Assembly: GCA_949741915.1 (NCBI GenBank)
Contig: CATJOM010000085.1
Coordinates: forward strand, 1 to 38,341
DNA: 38,341 bases
Direction: 5' to 3'
From: an uncultured Candidatus Melainabacteria bacterium
Lineage (GTDB): Bacteria > Cyanobacteriota > Vampirovibrionia > Gastranaerophilales > Gastranaerophilaceae
Shown: one piece after another, positions 16,394 through 23,330 of the stretch
Layout: every line of letters starts with the position of its first letter
How positions within the stretch are numbered: the first letter of the stretch is position 1
The notes under the pieces: generated by a model
Database searches by the model: none
What the model was told of the DNA's origin: nothing
The model's input: only the letters and a program-made list of their open reading frames with translations
Made by a program: the position numbers and the translations under genes

Positions 16394-17029
16394 ATGACAA
16401 ATTCATCTTTGGGAAATATTTTATTGATAGATGATAACCCAAAATTAGTTAAAGATGCCCTTCCTATGTATGGCTATCATATAGATTGCGCTCAAGATGG
16501 TCTTCTTGGAATTGAATTTCTTGAAAAACATTATATGCAAATTGATTTAGTTCTACTTGATATTATGATGCCAAAAATGGACGGCTGGCAGACACTTAAA
16601 AGAATAAGAGAAAGTAAAAATTTCAATACAATCCCTGTCATAATGCTGACAGCCGTTGATGAAGATTACAAACAAATTTCTGGACTTAAAATAGGGGCTG
16701 ATGATTATGTTATAAAACCTTTCATTTTGCCAAACCTTCTAGCCAGAATTGAAGCACTTTTAAGACGCTCCAAGTGGAATAAAACAGAGAAAAAAACAAA
16801 AATAATTTCACCTGAAACAATAAAAAATGTTGGCAGATTAACCCAGAGAGAGCTGGAAATTTTAACAATGGTTAGTCAAGGCGCCTCAAATGCAGATATA
16901 GCTGACAAACTCTTTGTTAAAGAAGTTACAATTAAAACCCACTTAAATAGCATCTATAAAAAACTTAACGTCGAAAACAGAGTGCAGGCCGTACTTCTGG
17001 CCATTGAAACAGAAATTGTTAAACAATAA
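16394..17029 (+). CDS. Response regulator with LuxR-type HTH (second of a pair)
   Basis: 211 aa. Receiver at residues 7-122: ILLIDDNPK acidic pair, D56 in LLDIMMPKMDGW, T/A in MLTAVDED, and K in YVIKPF. The receiver is of the OmpR-like sequence type (DYVIKPF, LLARIEALLRR), joined to a NarL/LuxR HTH (LTQRELEILTMVSQGASNADIADKL, TIKTHLNSIYKKL). An upstream in-frame ATG at 16337 lies inside the first regulator; AGGATA before the ATG at 16394 and the receiver's natural beginning make 16394 the start. It follows the first regulator by 4 nt. The tandem pair suggests paired or hetero-dimeric control, which is not shown. Confidence 0.9.
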   Translation: MTNSSLGNILLIDDNPKLVKDALPMYGYHIDCAQDGLLGIEFLEKHYMQIDLVLLDIMMPKMDGWQTLKRIRESKNFNTIPVIMLTAVDEDYKQISGLKIGADDYVIKPFILPNLLARIEALLRRSKWNKTEKKTKIISPETIKNVGRLTQRELEILTMVSQGASNADIADKLFVKEVTIKTHLNSIYKKLNVENRVQAVLLAIETEIVKQ

Positions 17030-17111
17030 TTTTATTAAAGGGCTTCACATATAAAGAAAAATATGGCAAAATAAAATATACTCGTTTTTATTACTTAATA
17101 AGGAACAACAG

Positions 17112-17651
17112 ATGAGCACTTCTAAAGAAGAATTAATTGAGCTCCTTTTAACCAATAAAGAAGCTTTTGCAAATAAAAAAACAGAATTAAAAGATGAAAT
17201 AGATTTAAGCGAAGCAGAGATGTCATCTTGCAGTATTCATGGTGCAGATTTATCCGACATTGATTTTTCAGGTGCTAGCTTTACAGAATCTTCTTTAACA
17301 GATGTTAATTTTTCTAACTGTGATTTAACAAGTGCTGATTTTTCAAGATGCAGAATTGAAGAATGTGATTTTTCAGGCTGCATACTAAATGGAACAAATT
17401 TCAGCTATGCTACGCTCAATTTTTGCAATTTTAATGAAGCCGATATGGCAGGATGCGTATTGAACGAAGCTGAGCTTACTGATTCAGACTTTACAACAAG
17501 TGAAAATCTTAGCGCCTGCCGCTTTGACGAAGGAACTATATGGCCAGATAACGAAAAACTTCCTGAAGATTTTGATTCTACATACAATTATGACCTCTCT
17601 TCTCTGCAAGACAATGAAGAAAATAGTCAAAATTCAGGATATGAATATTAG
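17112..17651 (+). CDS. Pentapeptide-repeat protein
   Basis: 179 aa. Residues 1-30 are helical and charged. Residues 36-135 carry about 18 pentapeptide units of A(D/N)LxF type (GADLSDIDFSGASF, SADFSRCRIEECDF, GTNFSYATLNFCNF), predicted to form a right-handed beta-helix. Several positions are Cys. The C-terminal 40 residues are acidic. Pentapeptide proteins act as scaffolds or DNA mimics; none of the specific Qnr features is evident, so the function is open. AAGGAAC before the ATG. It lies 82 nt after the response regulators and may belong to the same unit. Confidence 0.9.
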   Translation: MSTSKEELIELLLTNKEAFANKKTELKDEIDLSEAEMSSCSIHGADLSDIDFSGASFTESSLTDVNFSNCDLTSADFSRCRIEECDFSGCILNGTNFSYATLNFCNFNEADMAGCVLNEAELTDSDFTTSENLSACRFDEGTIWPDNEKLPEDFDSTYNYDLSSLQDNEENSQNSGYEY

Positions 17652-17706
17652 TAAATAATTACAATTTTTTGTGGGTTTGCTACACTATTTGTGCTATAAA
17701 GTTATT

Positions 17707-18567
17707 ATGTTTAAGAAACTTTTTGCAACAATGCTTATGATGGGAGCATTTTTGCCCACTATAGCACATGGAGAGGAAATACTACTTCAAAATACAGAAG
17801 AATTTGAAGTACAGCTTGACAATCAGGTTAAAGCCCTGAAAGGCAGTCTTTTTGTAAATGACTCAGAAGACGCTCAGATTATTGTATCTAAACAGCAGCA
17901 AGCTGATATGGAAGATTTAGAAAAAATCTGGAACGGAACTGTAAACAGCAACTCGCTAATCAAATTTACCCTGCAAAAACTTGCAATCCCAGAAGAAGAA
18001 AGAAGGGTGCATTCTTCCCTGCTTGCAAAAAGTATGAGCGCAATAATAAGTGGGGCTGCCATGCTACCATCATTTATGGGAATGAATTACGGTATACAAT
18101 CAGCCTCATTTGCATCAGCAAGACTTGCCAATAATCTTCTAAATAAAAAAAATACAAAAATATTGCAAGAAACTCCATTAACAGATACAGAAGTTATTGA
18201 GCTTGCAGGCCTTATAGAAGATTTGCAGAGTGAAATAGTAACAACTTATTACTGCTACAAACACACTCTTCAGGGACTCAAAGAAACAAGGGCAGAATTA
18301 ATTCTATTAAATAAAAATTATTCACAAGCTCTAAAATCCGGTAACAGTCTTGAAATTACTGTTTCAAGCGCCCAATGGGAAGAAAAACAAATTGAAGAGC
18401 ATAGATTAAAGCAGGAGGCAAAAAGATACTATCTTATGCTTCAAAGACTTGCAGGAAAAGAAACTGTGGACAATTTAAATGTTGCAGCATACGATTTAAG
18501 CACCCAAAACATTAACCCAGATGACATAGATGTTTCAAAAAAGGAAATAAAGATTAAAACCCCATGA
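17707..18567 (+). CDS. Exported coiled-coil protein, TolC-like helical layout (paralogue 1)
   Basis: 286 aa. Signal peptide 1-23 (FKKLFATMLMMGAFLPTIAHG). The mature part is helical, with a hydrophobic Gly/Ala/Ser-rich centre (MSAIISGAAMLPSFMGMNYG) and two long helices: VIELAGLIEDLQSEIVTTYY and, at the end, EEKQIEEHRLKQEAKRYYLMLQRLAGKE. The end motif (Y.L...RLAGKE) recurs in the next gene and resembles the closing helix of TolC-like efflux proteins, but only half of such a fold is present. An in-frame ATG at 17671 would give a non-signal start. The ATG at 17707 follows an extended -10 (TGCTATAAA, 17692-17700) by 6 nt without a ribosome-binding site, so it may be leaderless. Confidence 0.65.
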   Translation: MFKKLFATMLMMGAFLPTIAHGEEILLQNTEEFEVQLDNQVKALKGSLFVNDSEDAQIIVSKQQQADMEDLEKIWNGTVNSNSLIKFTLQKLAIPEEERRVHSSLLAKSMSAIISGAAMLPSFMGMNYGIQSASFASARLANNLLNKKNTKILQETPLTDTEVIELAGLIEDLQSEIVTTYYCYKHTLQGLKETRAELILLNKNYSQALKSGNSLEITVSSAQWEEKQIEEHRLKQEAKRYYLMLQRLAGKETVDNLNVAAYDLSTQNINPDDIDVSKKEIKIKTP

Positions 18568-19457
18568 AAAATCATTTCTTAAAAAGTTTCATAATAATAT
18601 CATCATGCCTGTTTTTTATATTGGGAGAGGCTAATGCTGCAGTAAATTATGAAAATTTTGCACCAGCGGCTTTTTCAGAAAGAATGGGTGTTGGCAGCAC
18701 TATTGAAAACAAAAAAAATGTACAAGTAAAAAGCAAGAAACCCGAAGCAAAAATTGAAACCATAGGAAGCTCAAAAACAGATAAGGTGCTCACCTATGCT
18801 GATTTAAGCCTCAAGCAAATCTCGAAAGATGTTATAGGAGAAATGGATATAGAATCTCCAGAAATCCTTTCAGATTTAAGCATATTATATAATAGCGCGG
18901 TTCAAAGAAGCGAAACAATAAAATATGCGATATACAAGCTTTCAAACCCTGATGAAGACAAACCAAATGAAAGCGCCGTAAAAAGAATTCTAAGACCAAT
19001 TGCAAGCTTTTCGACAATAGCAGGAACCGCACTTTCTGCTAACCCCTATATGGCAAGCGGAGCACTTATAGGCGGAGGACTCTTAAATGCCTTTTCATCA
19101 AACGATAAAGAAGTTAATTACAAGTTTACAAAAGTAAATGATGCAGATATGGTTCTTTTAGTTAGAAAAATAGATGAATTGCAAAAAAATCTTTTAAACA
19201 ACTATATGAACTATAGAAACCAAAAAGAACTGCTCAAACTATCAATGCAAAATCTTGAAAACAGAAGAAATATCTATAATTCAATCCAAAAAAACTCAAA
19301 AAACATTACAAGAGAACAAATGATAATTGCAGACACATATTACAGAAATGCGCAGAATACATTAAAAAAAGCGCAGGCAGAATACAACCTAAGCCGTGTT
19401 ATACTTGAAAATTTAGCCGGAAAAGAAGCGCTTAGTGAAATAGAAAAAAATAAATAA
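18564..19457 (+). CDS. Exported coiled-coil protein, TolC-like helical layout (paralogue 2)
   Basis: 297 aa. Signal peptide 1-25 (SFIIISSCLFFILGEANA). The layout matches the preceding gene: a polar N-terminal part, a helix around SDLSILYNSAVQRSETIKYA, a hydrophobic Gly/Ala-rich middle (FSTIAGTALSANPYMASGAL), then paired helices ending YNLSRVILENLAGKEAL. The two probably arose by duplication and may form one complex. ATGA overlap (18564-18567) couples their translation. Function unknown. A periplasmic or outer-membrane structural role is inferred from the signal peptides and helix pattern. Confidence 0.65.
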   Translation: MKNHFLKSFIIISSCLFFILGEANAAVNYENFAPAAFSERMGVGSTIENKKNVQVKSKKPEAKIETIGSSKTDKVLTYADLSLKQISKDVIGEMDIESPEILSDLSILYNSAVQRSETIKYAIYKLSNPDEDKPNESAVKRILRPIASFSTIAGTALSANPYMASGALIGGGLLNAFSSNDKEVNYKFTKVNDADMVLLVRKIDELQKNLLNNYMNYRNQKELLKLSMQNLENRRNIYNSIQKNSKNITREQMIIADTYYRNAQNTLKKAQAEYNLSRVILENLAGKEALSEIEKNK

Positions 19458-19497
19458 ACCACCAGCTGGCTTCTTTAATAAATAGTTCAGAAGCACA

Positions 19498-19866
19498 TCA
19501 GTTTCTTCTGGCCTTTATTATCCATGACATAGAATTTTCAGGGTCTTTATTTCTGTTTAAATCAGGCAAAATATCACGCCCGCCAAGTGCATCCCGCAAA
19601 GCAGCATACTCGGGAGCAGATATAGGACGTCCATCTGCAGGAAGCCATCCTTTAGGATAGTTAGTTCCATACCAAGCAGCTATAACACCAACAGGCGTCG
19701 TATCAATAACATTAATTGAACCCGAACTGCTAGATGGATTTTTAACAGTAAAAGCAGGTGCCAAAATTGCAAGCATAATGGATACTACAACAAGCGCCAT
19801 CATGATTTCAAGAAGCGAAAAAGCCTGCTTTTTTAAATATACAACACAAGAAAAAATATTTTTCAT
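19498..19866 (-). CDS. Prepilin-like protein with a phage tail-collar-like C-terminus
   Basis: 122 aa. N-terminus: KKQA-FSLLE is a type III prepilin cleavage site (Ala15 in place of Gly, F16 as +1, Glu20 as +5), followed by the pilin helix IMMALVVVSIMLAILAP. Residues 58-103 read PVGVIAAWYGTNYPKGW, then DGRPISAPEYAALRDALGG and ILPDL. That is the pattern of the phage tail-collar domain (VGxIxAW...P.GWL..DGR.I...Y..L). The end, SWIIKARR, also resembles tail-fibre ends. AGGGAA 7 nt before the ATG at 19866 supports this start over an ATG at 19911. Likely a pseudopilin-type surface or secretion component. The fusion is unusual. Confidence 0.7.
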   Translation of the reverse strand: MKNIFSCVVYLKKQAFSLLEIMMALVVVSIMLAILAPAFTVKNPSSSSGSINVIDTTPVGVIAAWYGTNYPKGWLPADGRPISAPEYAALRDALGGRDILPDLNRNKDPENSMSWIIKARRN

Positions 19867-19949
19867 ACAATTTTCCCTATATTCTCCCCATACTACATAT
19901 AATAGGTGCATTAAAAAGATTAATTCAGCACAAGCTAAATAATAATTTA

Positions 19950-20009
19950 AAAAAATTTTTAAAACAAGTCTTTATTTTTTAATTACTTTAGTTTGGCTCT
20001 GACTTGTTT
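19950..20009 (-). terminator. Possible terminator of the 20027-22988 locus
   Basis: AAACAAGTC (19962-19970) pairs with GACTTGTTT (20001-20009), a 9-bp stem with a large AT-rich loop. On the minus strand it is followed by a long T run. It lies 18 nt after the stop of the last gene of the locus. Confidence 0.45.
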
Positions 20010-20026
20010 CATTACAAGAAAAACAA

Positions 20027-20548
20027 CTATGTTTGTGTATGTGCAAGATTCTGCCCGTAAACACTTTGCGCAGCATAAGACCTTAAATACTCTAATATTG
20101 CACCACCAGTTTCCTCGGTGGGGTCAAAATATTTTGAATTAGGATAGCGAATTTGCTTGTATAGCATTTTGCACAACGGCCCAAAAGCATCTGGCACGAG
20201 AATCTTTCTGTAAATCCCAGATAACATCACTTGGATATCAGGAGAATCGGTGTTGTTAAACCTTGAAAGAGAAGGGTATATATCAGAAAGAGCAGCGGAG
20301 CCTGTTTTTTCAATATTATCATCCGCAATCTTGTCTATAATAGAAAGCGCCTCCAATATTCCATTCTCATCATTTGAAGTCTTTAAATATTCCTTGATAT
20401 AGGGCAAAGACTTGTCTGGATAAGACGAAAGGACATCAACACGCATATTATTATAAATGCAGTAATTGCGAGTTGCATCTGCCCTTTTTACACCTGAGCC
20501 GAGAGTTTTTATATTCACCATAACATAAGGATTAAATTCAATATTCAT
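20027..20548 (-). CDS. Unknown helical protein (third gene of the riboswitch locus)
   Basis: 173 aa. No signal peptide or membrane helix. Residues 45-150 are a run of helices (LPYIKEYLKTSNDENGILEALSII, then AALSDIYPSLSRF, then DIQVMLSGIYRKIL, then AFGPLCKMLYKQ) that resembles HEAT/ARM-like alpha repeats. The family is not recognised. The ribosome-binding site is weak; no better in-frame start is apparent. It begins 27 nt after the membrane protein gene and is probably its cytosolic partner. Confidence 0.6.
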   Translation of the reverse strand: MNIEFNPYVMVNIKTLGSGVKRADATRNYCIYNNMRVDVLSSYPDKSLPYIKEYLKTSNDENGILEALSIIDKIADDNIEKTGSAALSDIYPSLSRFNNTDSPDIQVMLSGIYRKILVPDAFGPLCKMLYKQIRYPNSKYFDPTEETGGAILEYLRSYAAQSVYGQNLAHTQT

Positions 20549-20575
20549 ACATTCGCCGCGCTAGTTAAAACCAAA

Positions 20576-22285
20576 TTATGCATATACAAATGGTGGGCCA
20601 TTTTTAATTTCAAGCAAAATATTATCAGCCATTGTTTTTAATTCTTCCTTGGAAGCACCATTTTTAAGCTTTGTATTAAATTCGGCCATCATAGGCTCAA
20701 TGGCGCTCTGTTTCTTTGATTTAAAATTCCGAATCTCAGTATCAACAAGTCTTGCCTGCAAATCCTTCTCAGTATTCTTGTTCTCCCATATAACAGCAGC
20801 CTCCTGAACTCCTTCCATTGCAGTCTTAATTGAGTATCCGGCAGAATTCAAAAAGGCGAAAGCCAAAAACAGCTGCCCAGCAAAAGGATTATCTGGATTC
20901 ATAATCCAGTTATAAATATGTCCTCTTGTTTCATCAAGATAACAATAATACTGAATCTGATCCACTTTACCGCCCAATGTCTCAGGGGCATCACCATATA
21001 TAGCCTTAATTCCTGACATGATATCAAAATTCTCGCGGTTTATATCATCTCTACTCAAAAATTTAAACTGGCTAAGAGCCTCTTCTACCTCAAGAGAATT
21101 TGCTCTCTTCGTCTTTAGTAATGTTTTAAGCCTATCATATTCAGCACCTGCCTCATCTCTACTATTTGTCTCCTTAATTGCTGATACTAGTTTTTTAATC
21201 TCACCATTAATCTTCTCGGTTTCGTTTTGAATATATTTTTTTGTTGCGCTATCTGCCTGTGCTAAATTTTTAAGCATTCTTCTTCCCATAAAAATACTCA
21301 AAAGAAGCGTGCCCCCTGCAAGAAGCAACATAGTGGCAGGAGAATTTTTAAAATTAACCTTTTTATCCAAGGGATCTTCATTTACTCGATTTGCATCTTG
21401 TTTTTTATGCATACCAGCAAAAGAAATAAAATTAGAAAACGGACTTCCTGTCATACTTAAATCAGGATTTTGCGCATCCAAAGATATAAAAGGCGCGGTT
21501 TCTTTATCCAAAACACTCTTGAAATAATTTGCCTTATTGACTAATTCTTCTCTAATAACATCAAGCTTTCCTGCAAACGCTCTCGTTTCAATATCTATAA
21601 GGTTTTCCTGAAGATACTTGTTGGCATCTGCTTCTCTTTTTTTAACCCAAATGTCTTTAATGCCGTCTATCAGATTTTTTCCTGCTAGTGTAACACCGCT
21701 TGCAAGAATTACACCAATCATGGCAAAAATTGTTTTTTTGTTCGGATTTCGAAGCGCCATATATGTTGCAAATTCGCTTTCGTCTCTTATATTCATATTA
21801 AATGCAAGCTGGGGTAGCCTTTGTCCCTTAAGGATATTCTTATCATTTAAGGCTGCGGCTGATTTTTTAAAAAGAGAAGTAAGCCCCAAACCAGAAGCGG
21901 CAGCAGCAATTGAAATTGCAAGAAAAGGAAAAGCTTTAGATAATAAAGAGCATTGTTTTTTATTATCAGTATCCTTGGCTTCATTGCTTAAGACAGAATG
22001 AGTATTAAAAGTATCAGGAATAAGAAGCGTGCTGCATATATCATCCATATTTAACGCTTGTGTATTATTTTTATCATCCTTAATAAAATTATTAACAACA
22101 ACACCCTCGAAAGTCTTATTCATCTGATTTTTCTGACTTTGCGTTCGGTTTTTGTTTTGTCTAAGAAGCTCTGCAGATTTCAAATAAGGTTTTTCAGCAG
22201 AGTTGTGTGTCTTTTTTTGCCTTTGAGCATTTTTAACTTTAGAACTAGATGCATCTTGCGAGCTATTCATCTTGAATGTTATCAT
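20576..22285 (-). CDS. Large unknown membrane protein (second gene of the riboswitch locus)
   Basis: 569 aa. Residues 1-115 are polar and basic, likely disordered (many Gln, Asn, Lys, Ser). Three hydrophobic segments follow: about 117-140 (FPFLAISIAAAASGLGLTSLF), 185-203 (IFAMIGVILASGVTLAG) and 320-338 (PATMLLLAGGTLLLSIFMG). After each comes a long charged helical stretch. The C-terminus ends in NGPPFVYA. No family is recognised. Two ATGs are possible, 22285 and 22270. The first has GGAAAC about 12 nt before it; the second overlaps the previous stop by 8 nt. Overlap with the upstream gene shows operon structure. The Gly-rich segments resemble those of the proteins at 28017 and 31109. Confidence 0.7.
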   Translation of the reverse strand: MITFKMNSSQDASSSKVKNAQRQKKTHNSAEKPYLKSAELLRQNKNRTQSQKNQMNKTFEGVVVNNFIKDDKNNTQALNMDDICSTLLIPDTFNTHSVLSNEAKDTDNKKQCSLLSKAFPFLAISIAAAASGLGLTSLFKKSAAALNDKNILKGQRLPQLAFNMNIRDESEFATYMALRNPNKKTIFAMIGVILASGVTLAGKNLIDGIKDIWVKKREADANKYLQENLIDIETRAFAGKLDVIREELVNKANYFKSVLDKETAPFISLDAQNPDLSMTGSPFSNFISFAGMHKKQDANRVNEDPLDKKVNFKNSPATMLLLAGGTLLLSIFMGRRMLKNLAQADSATKKYIQNETEKINGEIKKLVSAIKETNSRDEAGAEYDRLKTLLKTKRANSLEVEEALSQFKFLSRDDINRENFDIMSGIKAIYGDAPETLGGKVDQIQYYCYLDETRGHIYNWIMNPDNPFAGQLFLAFAFLNSAGYSIKTAMEGVQEAAVIWENKNTEKDLQARLVDTEIRNFKSKKQSAIEPMMAEFNTKLKNGASKEELKTMADNILLEIKNGPPFVYA

Positions 22286-22988
22286 CTTTAGTTTTTGTTT
22301 CCTTTCTGGTGAGGCTAATTAAAAATTCCTTTATTGATAATATGTCTTTGGGCTTAAATGCAGCAATTTCAGCGTCAACTTTCTCATCATCCCCTAAATC
22401 TTCTTCATTATTAAAACCAAAAATATTTAATATTCTATAAACTTTTTTTGTAAATTTTTTAAAACTTTCCGAGAGTTTTTTTTGAATAAAATTCTTAATT
22501 TCTCCAAAAATACTAACTAATTTTTCAGCTGCATTATAAACTTCTCTTTGAATATTTTGTATGAATTTGCCTGCATGTTTCATGAATTCTGGAAGATTTT
22601 TAATAATATTTAATAGCGGCCTTAAAATATTTCCCATTGACGCATTAAATAAAGCAGCAAACGATTTTGGAAGGCTACTTTCAATCCTGTTTAGAATATT
22701 TAGAAGTTTATCTGCAGCGTTCTGCATCATTTTTTGGGTATTTTGGATAAATGCAGCCTGTCTTTGATTATCAGCTTTCATTTCAAGCTTATCTCTGTCT
22801 GCCGCCTTCATTCGCATCCATATCGCATAACACTGTGCATAGGACATCTCATTCTTCTTTGGTGGATCTGCTTTTTTGACACTGCCACCTCCACCACCCA
22901 TTCCATTGCAAACAGGACAAGCCCCAAAGGGAAGCCCATGGGGACAGGTTTTAACATTATTCGTTGTTACCGGGCTAATTGATGCCAT
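22263..22988 (-). CDS. Unknown protein with CPHG-CPxC zinc-ribbon-like head (first gene of the riboswitch locus)
   Basis: 241 aa. The head, KTCPHGLPFGACPVCNGMGGGGG, has C15, H17, C24 and C27 spaced like a small metal-binding or zinc-ribbon knuckle followed by a Gly linker. Residues 50-190 are long amphipathic helices (MQNAADKLLNILNRIESSLP, FIQNIQREVYNAAEKLVSIFGEI) without a clear signal peptide. The C-terminus is acidic then basic. Family unknown. AGG 9 nt before the ATG. It is the first gene after the cobalamin-riboswitch-like leader (about 45 nt downstream), so the element most likely controls it and the two following genes. Confidence 0.7.
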   Translation of the reverse strand: MASISPVTTNNVKTCPHGLPFGACPVCNGMGGGGGSVKKADPPKKNEMSYAQCYAIWMRMKAADRDKLEMKADNQRQAAFIQNTQKMMQNAADKLLNILNRIESSLPKSFAALFNASMGNILRPLLNIIKNLPEFMKHAGKFIQNIQREVYNAAEKLVSIFGEIKNFIQKKLSESFKKFTKKVYRILNIFGFNNEEDLGDDEKVDAEIAAFKPKDILSIKEFLISLTRKETKTKDDNIQDE

Positions 22989-23033
22989 TAAAAAACCTGC
23001 TCATATTTTCTTTTGATAAAAATTCAAAACAAA

Positions 23034-23152
23034 AGCCGCAGCAGATAAACTAATTAATTTCCGGAATTTCCGCGGATAATTAATCAATAAGTTTTCCGAC
23101 TTTAACGGCTGCGGCCCAGTTAAGGATTTTCACCTTATTTCCTCGTGTTATT
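23034..23152 (-). ncRNA. Cobalamin-riboswitch-like leader (compact, AdoCbl-variant-like)
   Basis: The minus strand contains the conserved cobalamin core: GAGGAAATAAGG, then GGTGAAAATCC (plus 23124-23134), then AACTGGGCCGCAGCCGTTA, then GTCGG. P3-type stem TAAGG/CCTTA (plus 23133-23137 with 23121-23125). P5-type stem AACTGG/CCGTT (plus 23116-23121 with 23104-23108) with loop GCCGCAG. That loop is perfectly complementary to CTGCGGC further down (plus 23035-23041), as expected for the L5-L13 kissing contact. AATAA/TTATT (plus 23148-23152 and 23086-23090) may close the core. A hairpin ATTAATT..TCCG/CGGA..AATTAAT lies between. The predicted transcript start leaves almost no 5' peripheral arm, so it is a compact form. 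FMN-type sequence (CCGGCGGTA) is absent. Confidence 0.72.
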
Positions 23153-23157
23153 TAGTC

Positions 23158-23186
23158 TTTATACCATAGAGAATATAGCCCGTCAA
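23158..23186 (-). promoter_or_regulatory. Promoter of the riboswitch-led locus
   Basis: On the minus strand TTGACG (plus 23181-23186) and TATAAA (plus 23158-23163) are separated by exactly 17 nt. The start of transcription would fall near 23151, just before the riboswitch-like core. Confidence 0.75.
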
Positions 23187-23227
23187 ATTATATTTTGCGC
23201 AATGTAAACATTATGCCAGTGGGCTAT

Positions 23228-23262
23228 TTTAGATGCTAAAATATTATAAATATAATTAGCAT
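23228..23262 (+). promoter_or_regulatory. Efflux operon promoter with overlapping interrupted palindrome
   Basis: TTTAGA (23228-23233) and TATAAT (23251-23256) with a 17-nt spacer. ATGCTAA (23233-23239) and TTAGCAT (23256-23262) are perfect inverted arms bracketing the spacer and -10, a good position for a repressor. The gene starts at 23331. Confidence 0.5.
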
Positions 23263-23330
23263 GAACAATTCAAAATTTAAATCGTTTTAGTATACAAATA
23301 ACATTAAAACAACGGAGCAGACAATAAATA

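Larger units (their letters stand above)
22989..23330. other. Divergent regulatory region: riboswitch leader and efflux promoter
   Basis: The left part is the minus-strand leader with the cobalamin-riboswitch-like element and its promoter. The right part is the plus-strand promoter and palindrome of the tolC operon. Nothing else is seen in it. Confidence 0.7.

Noticed and set aside
23030-23190. FMN or TPP riboswitch instead of cobalamin
   Set aside because: The FMN hallmark CCGGCGGTA and the TPP hallmark CTGAGA are absent, whereas the GGTGAAAATCC and CCGCAGCCGT order fits cobalamin.
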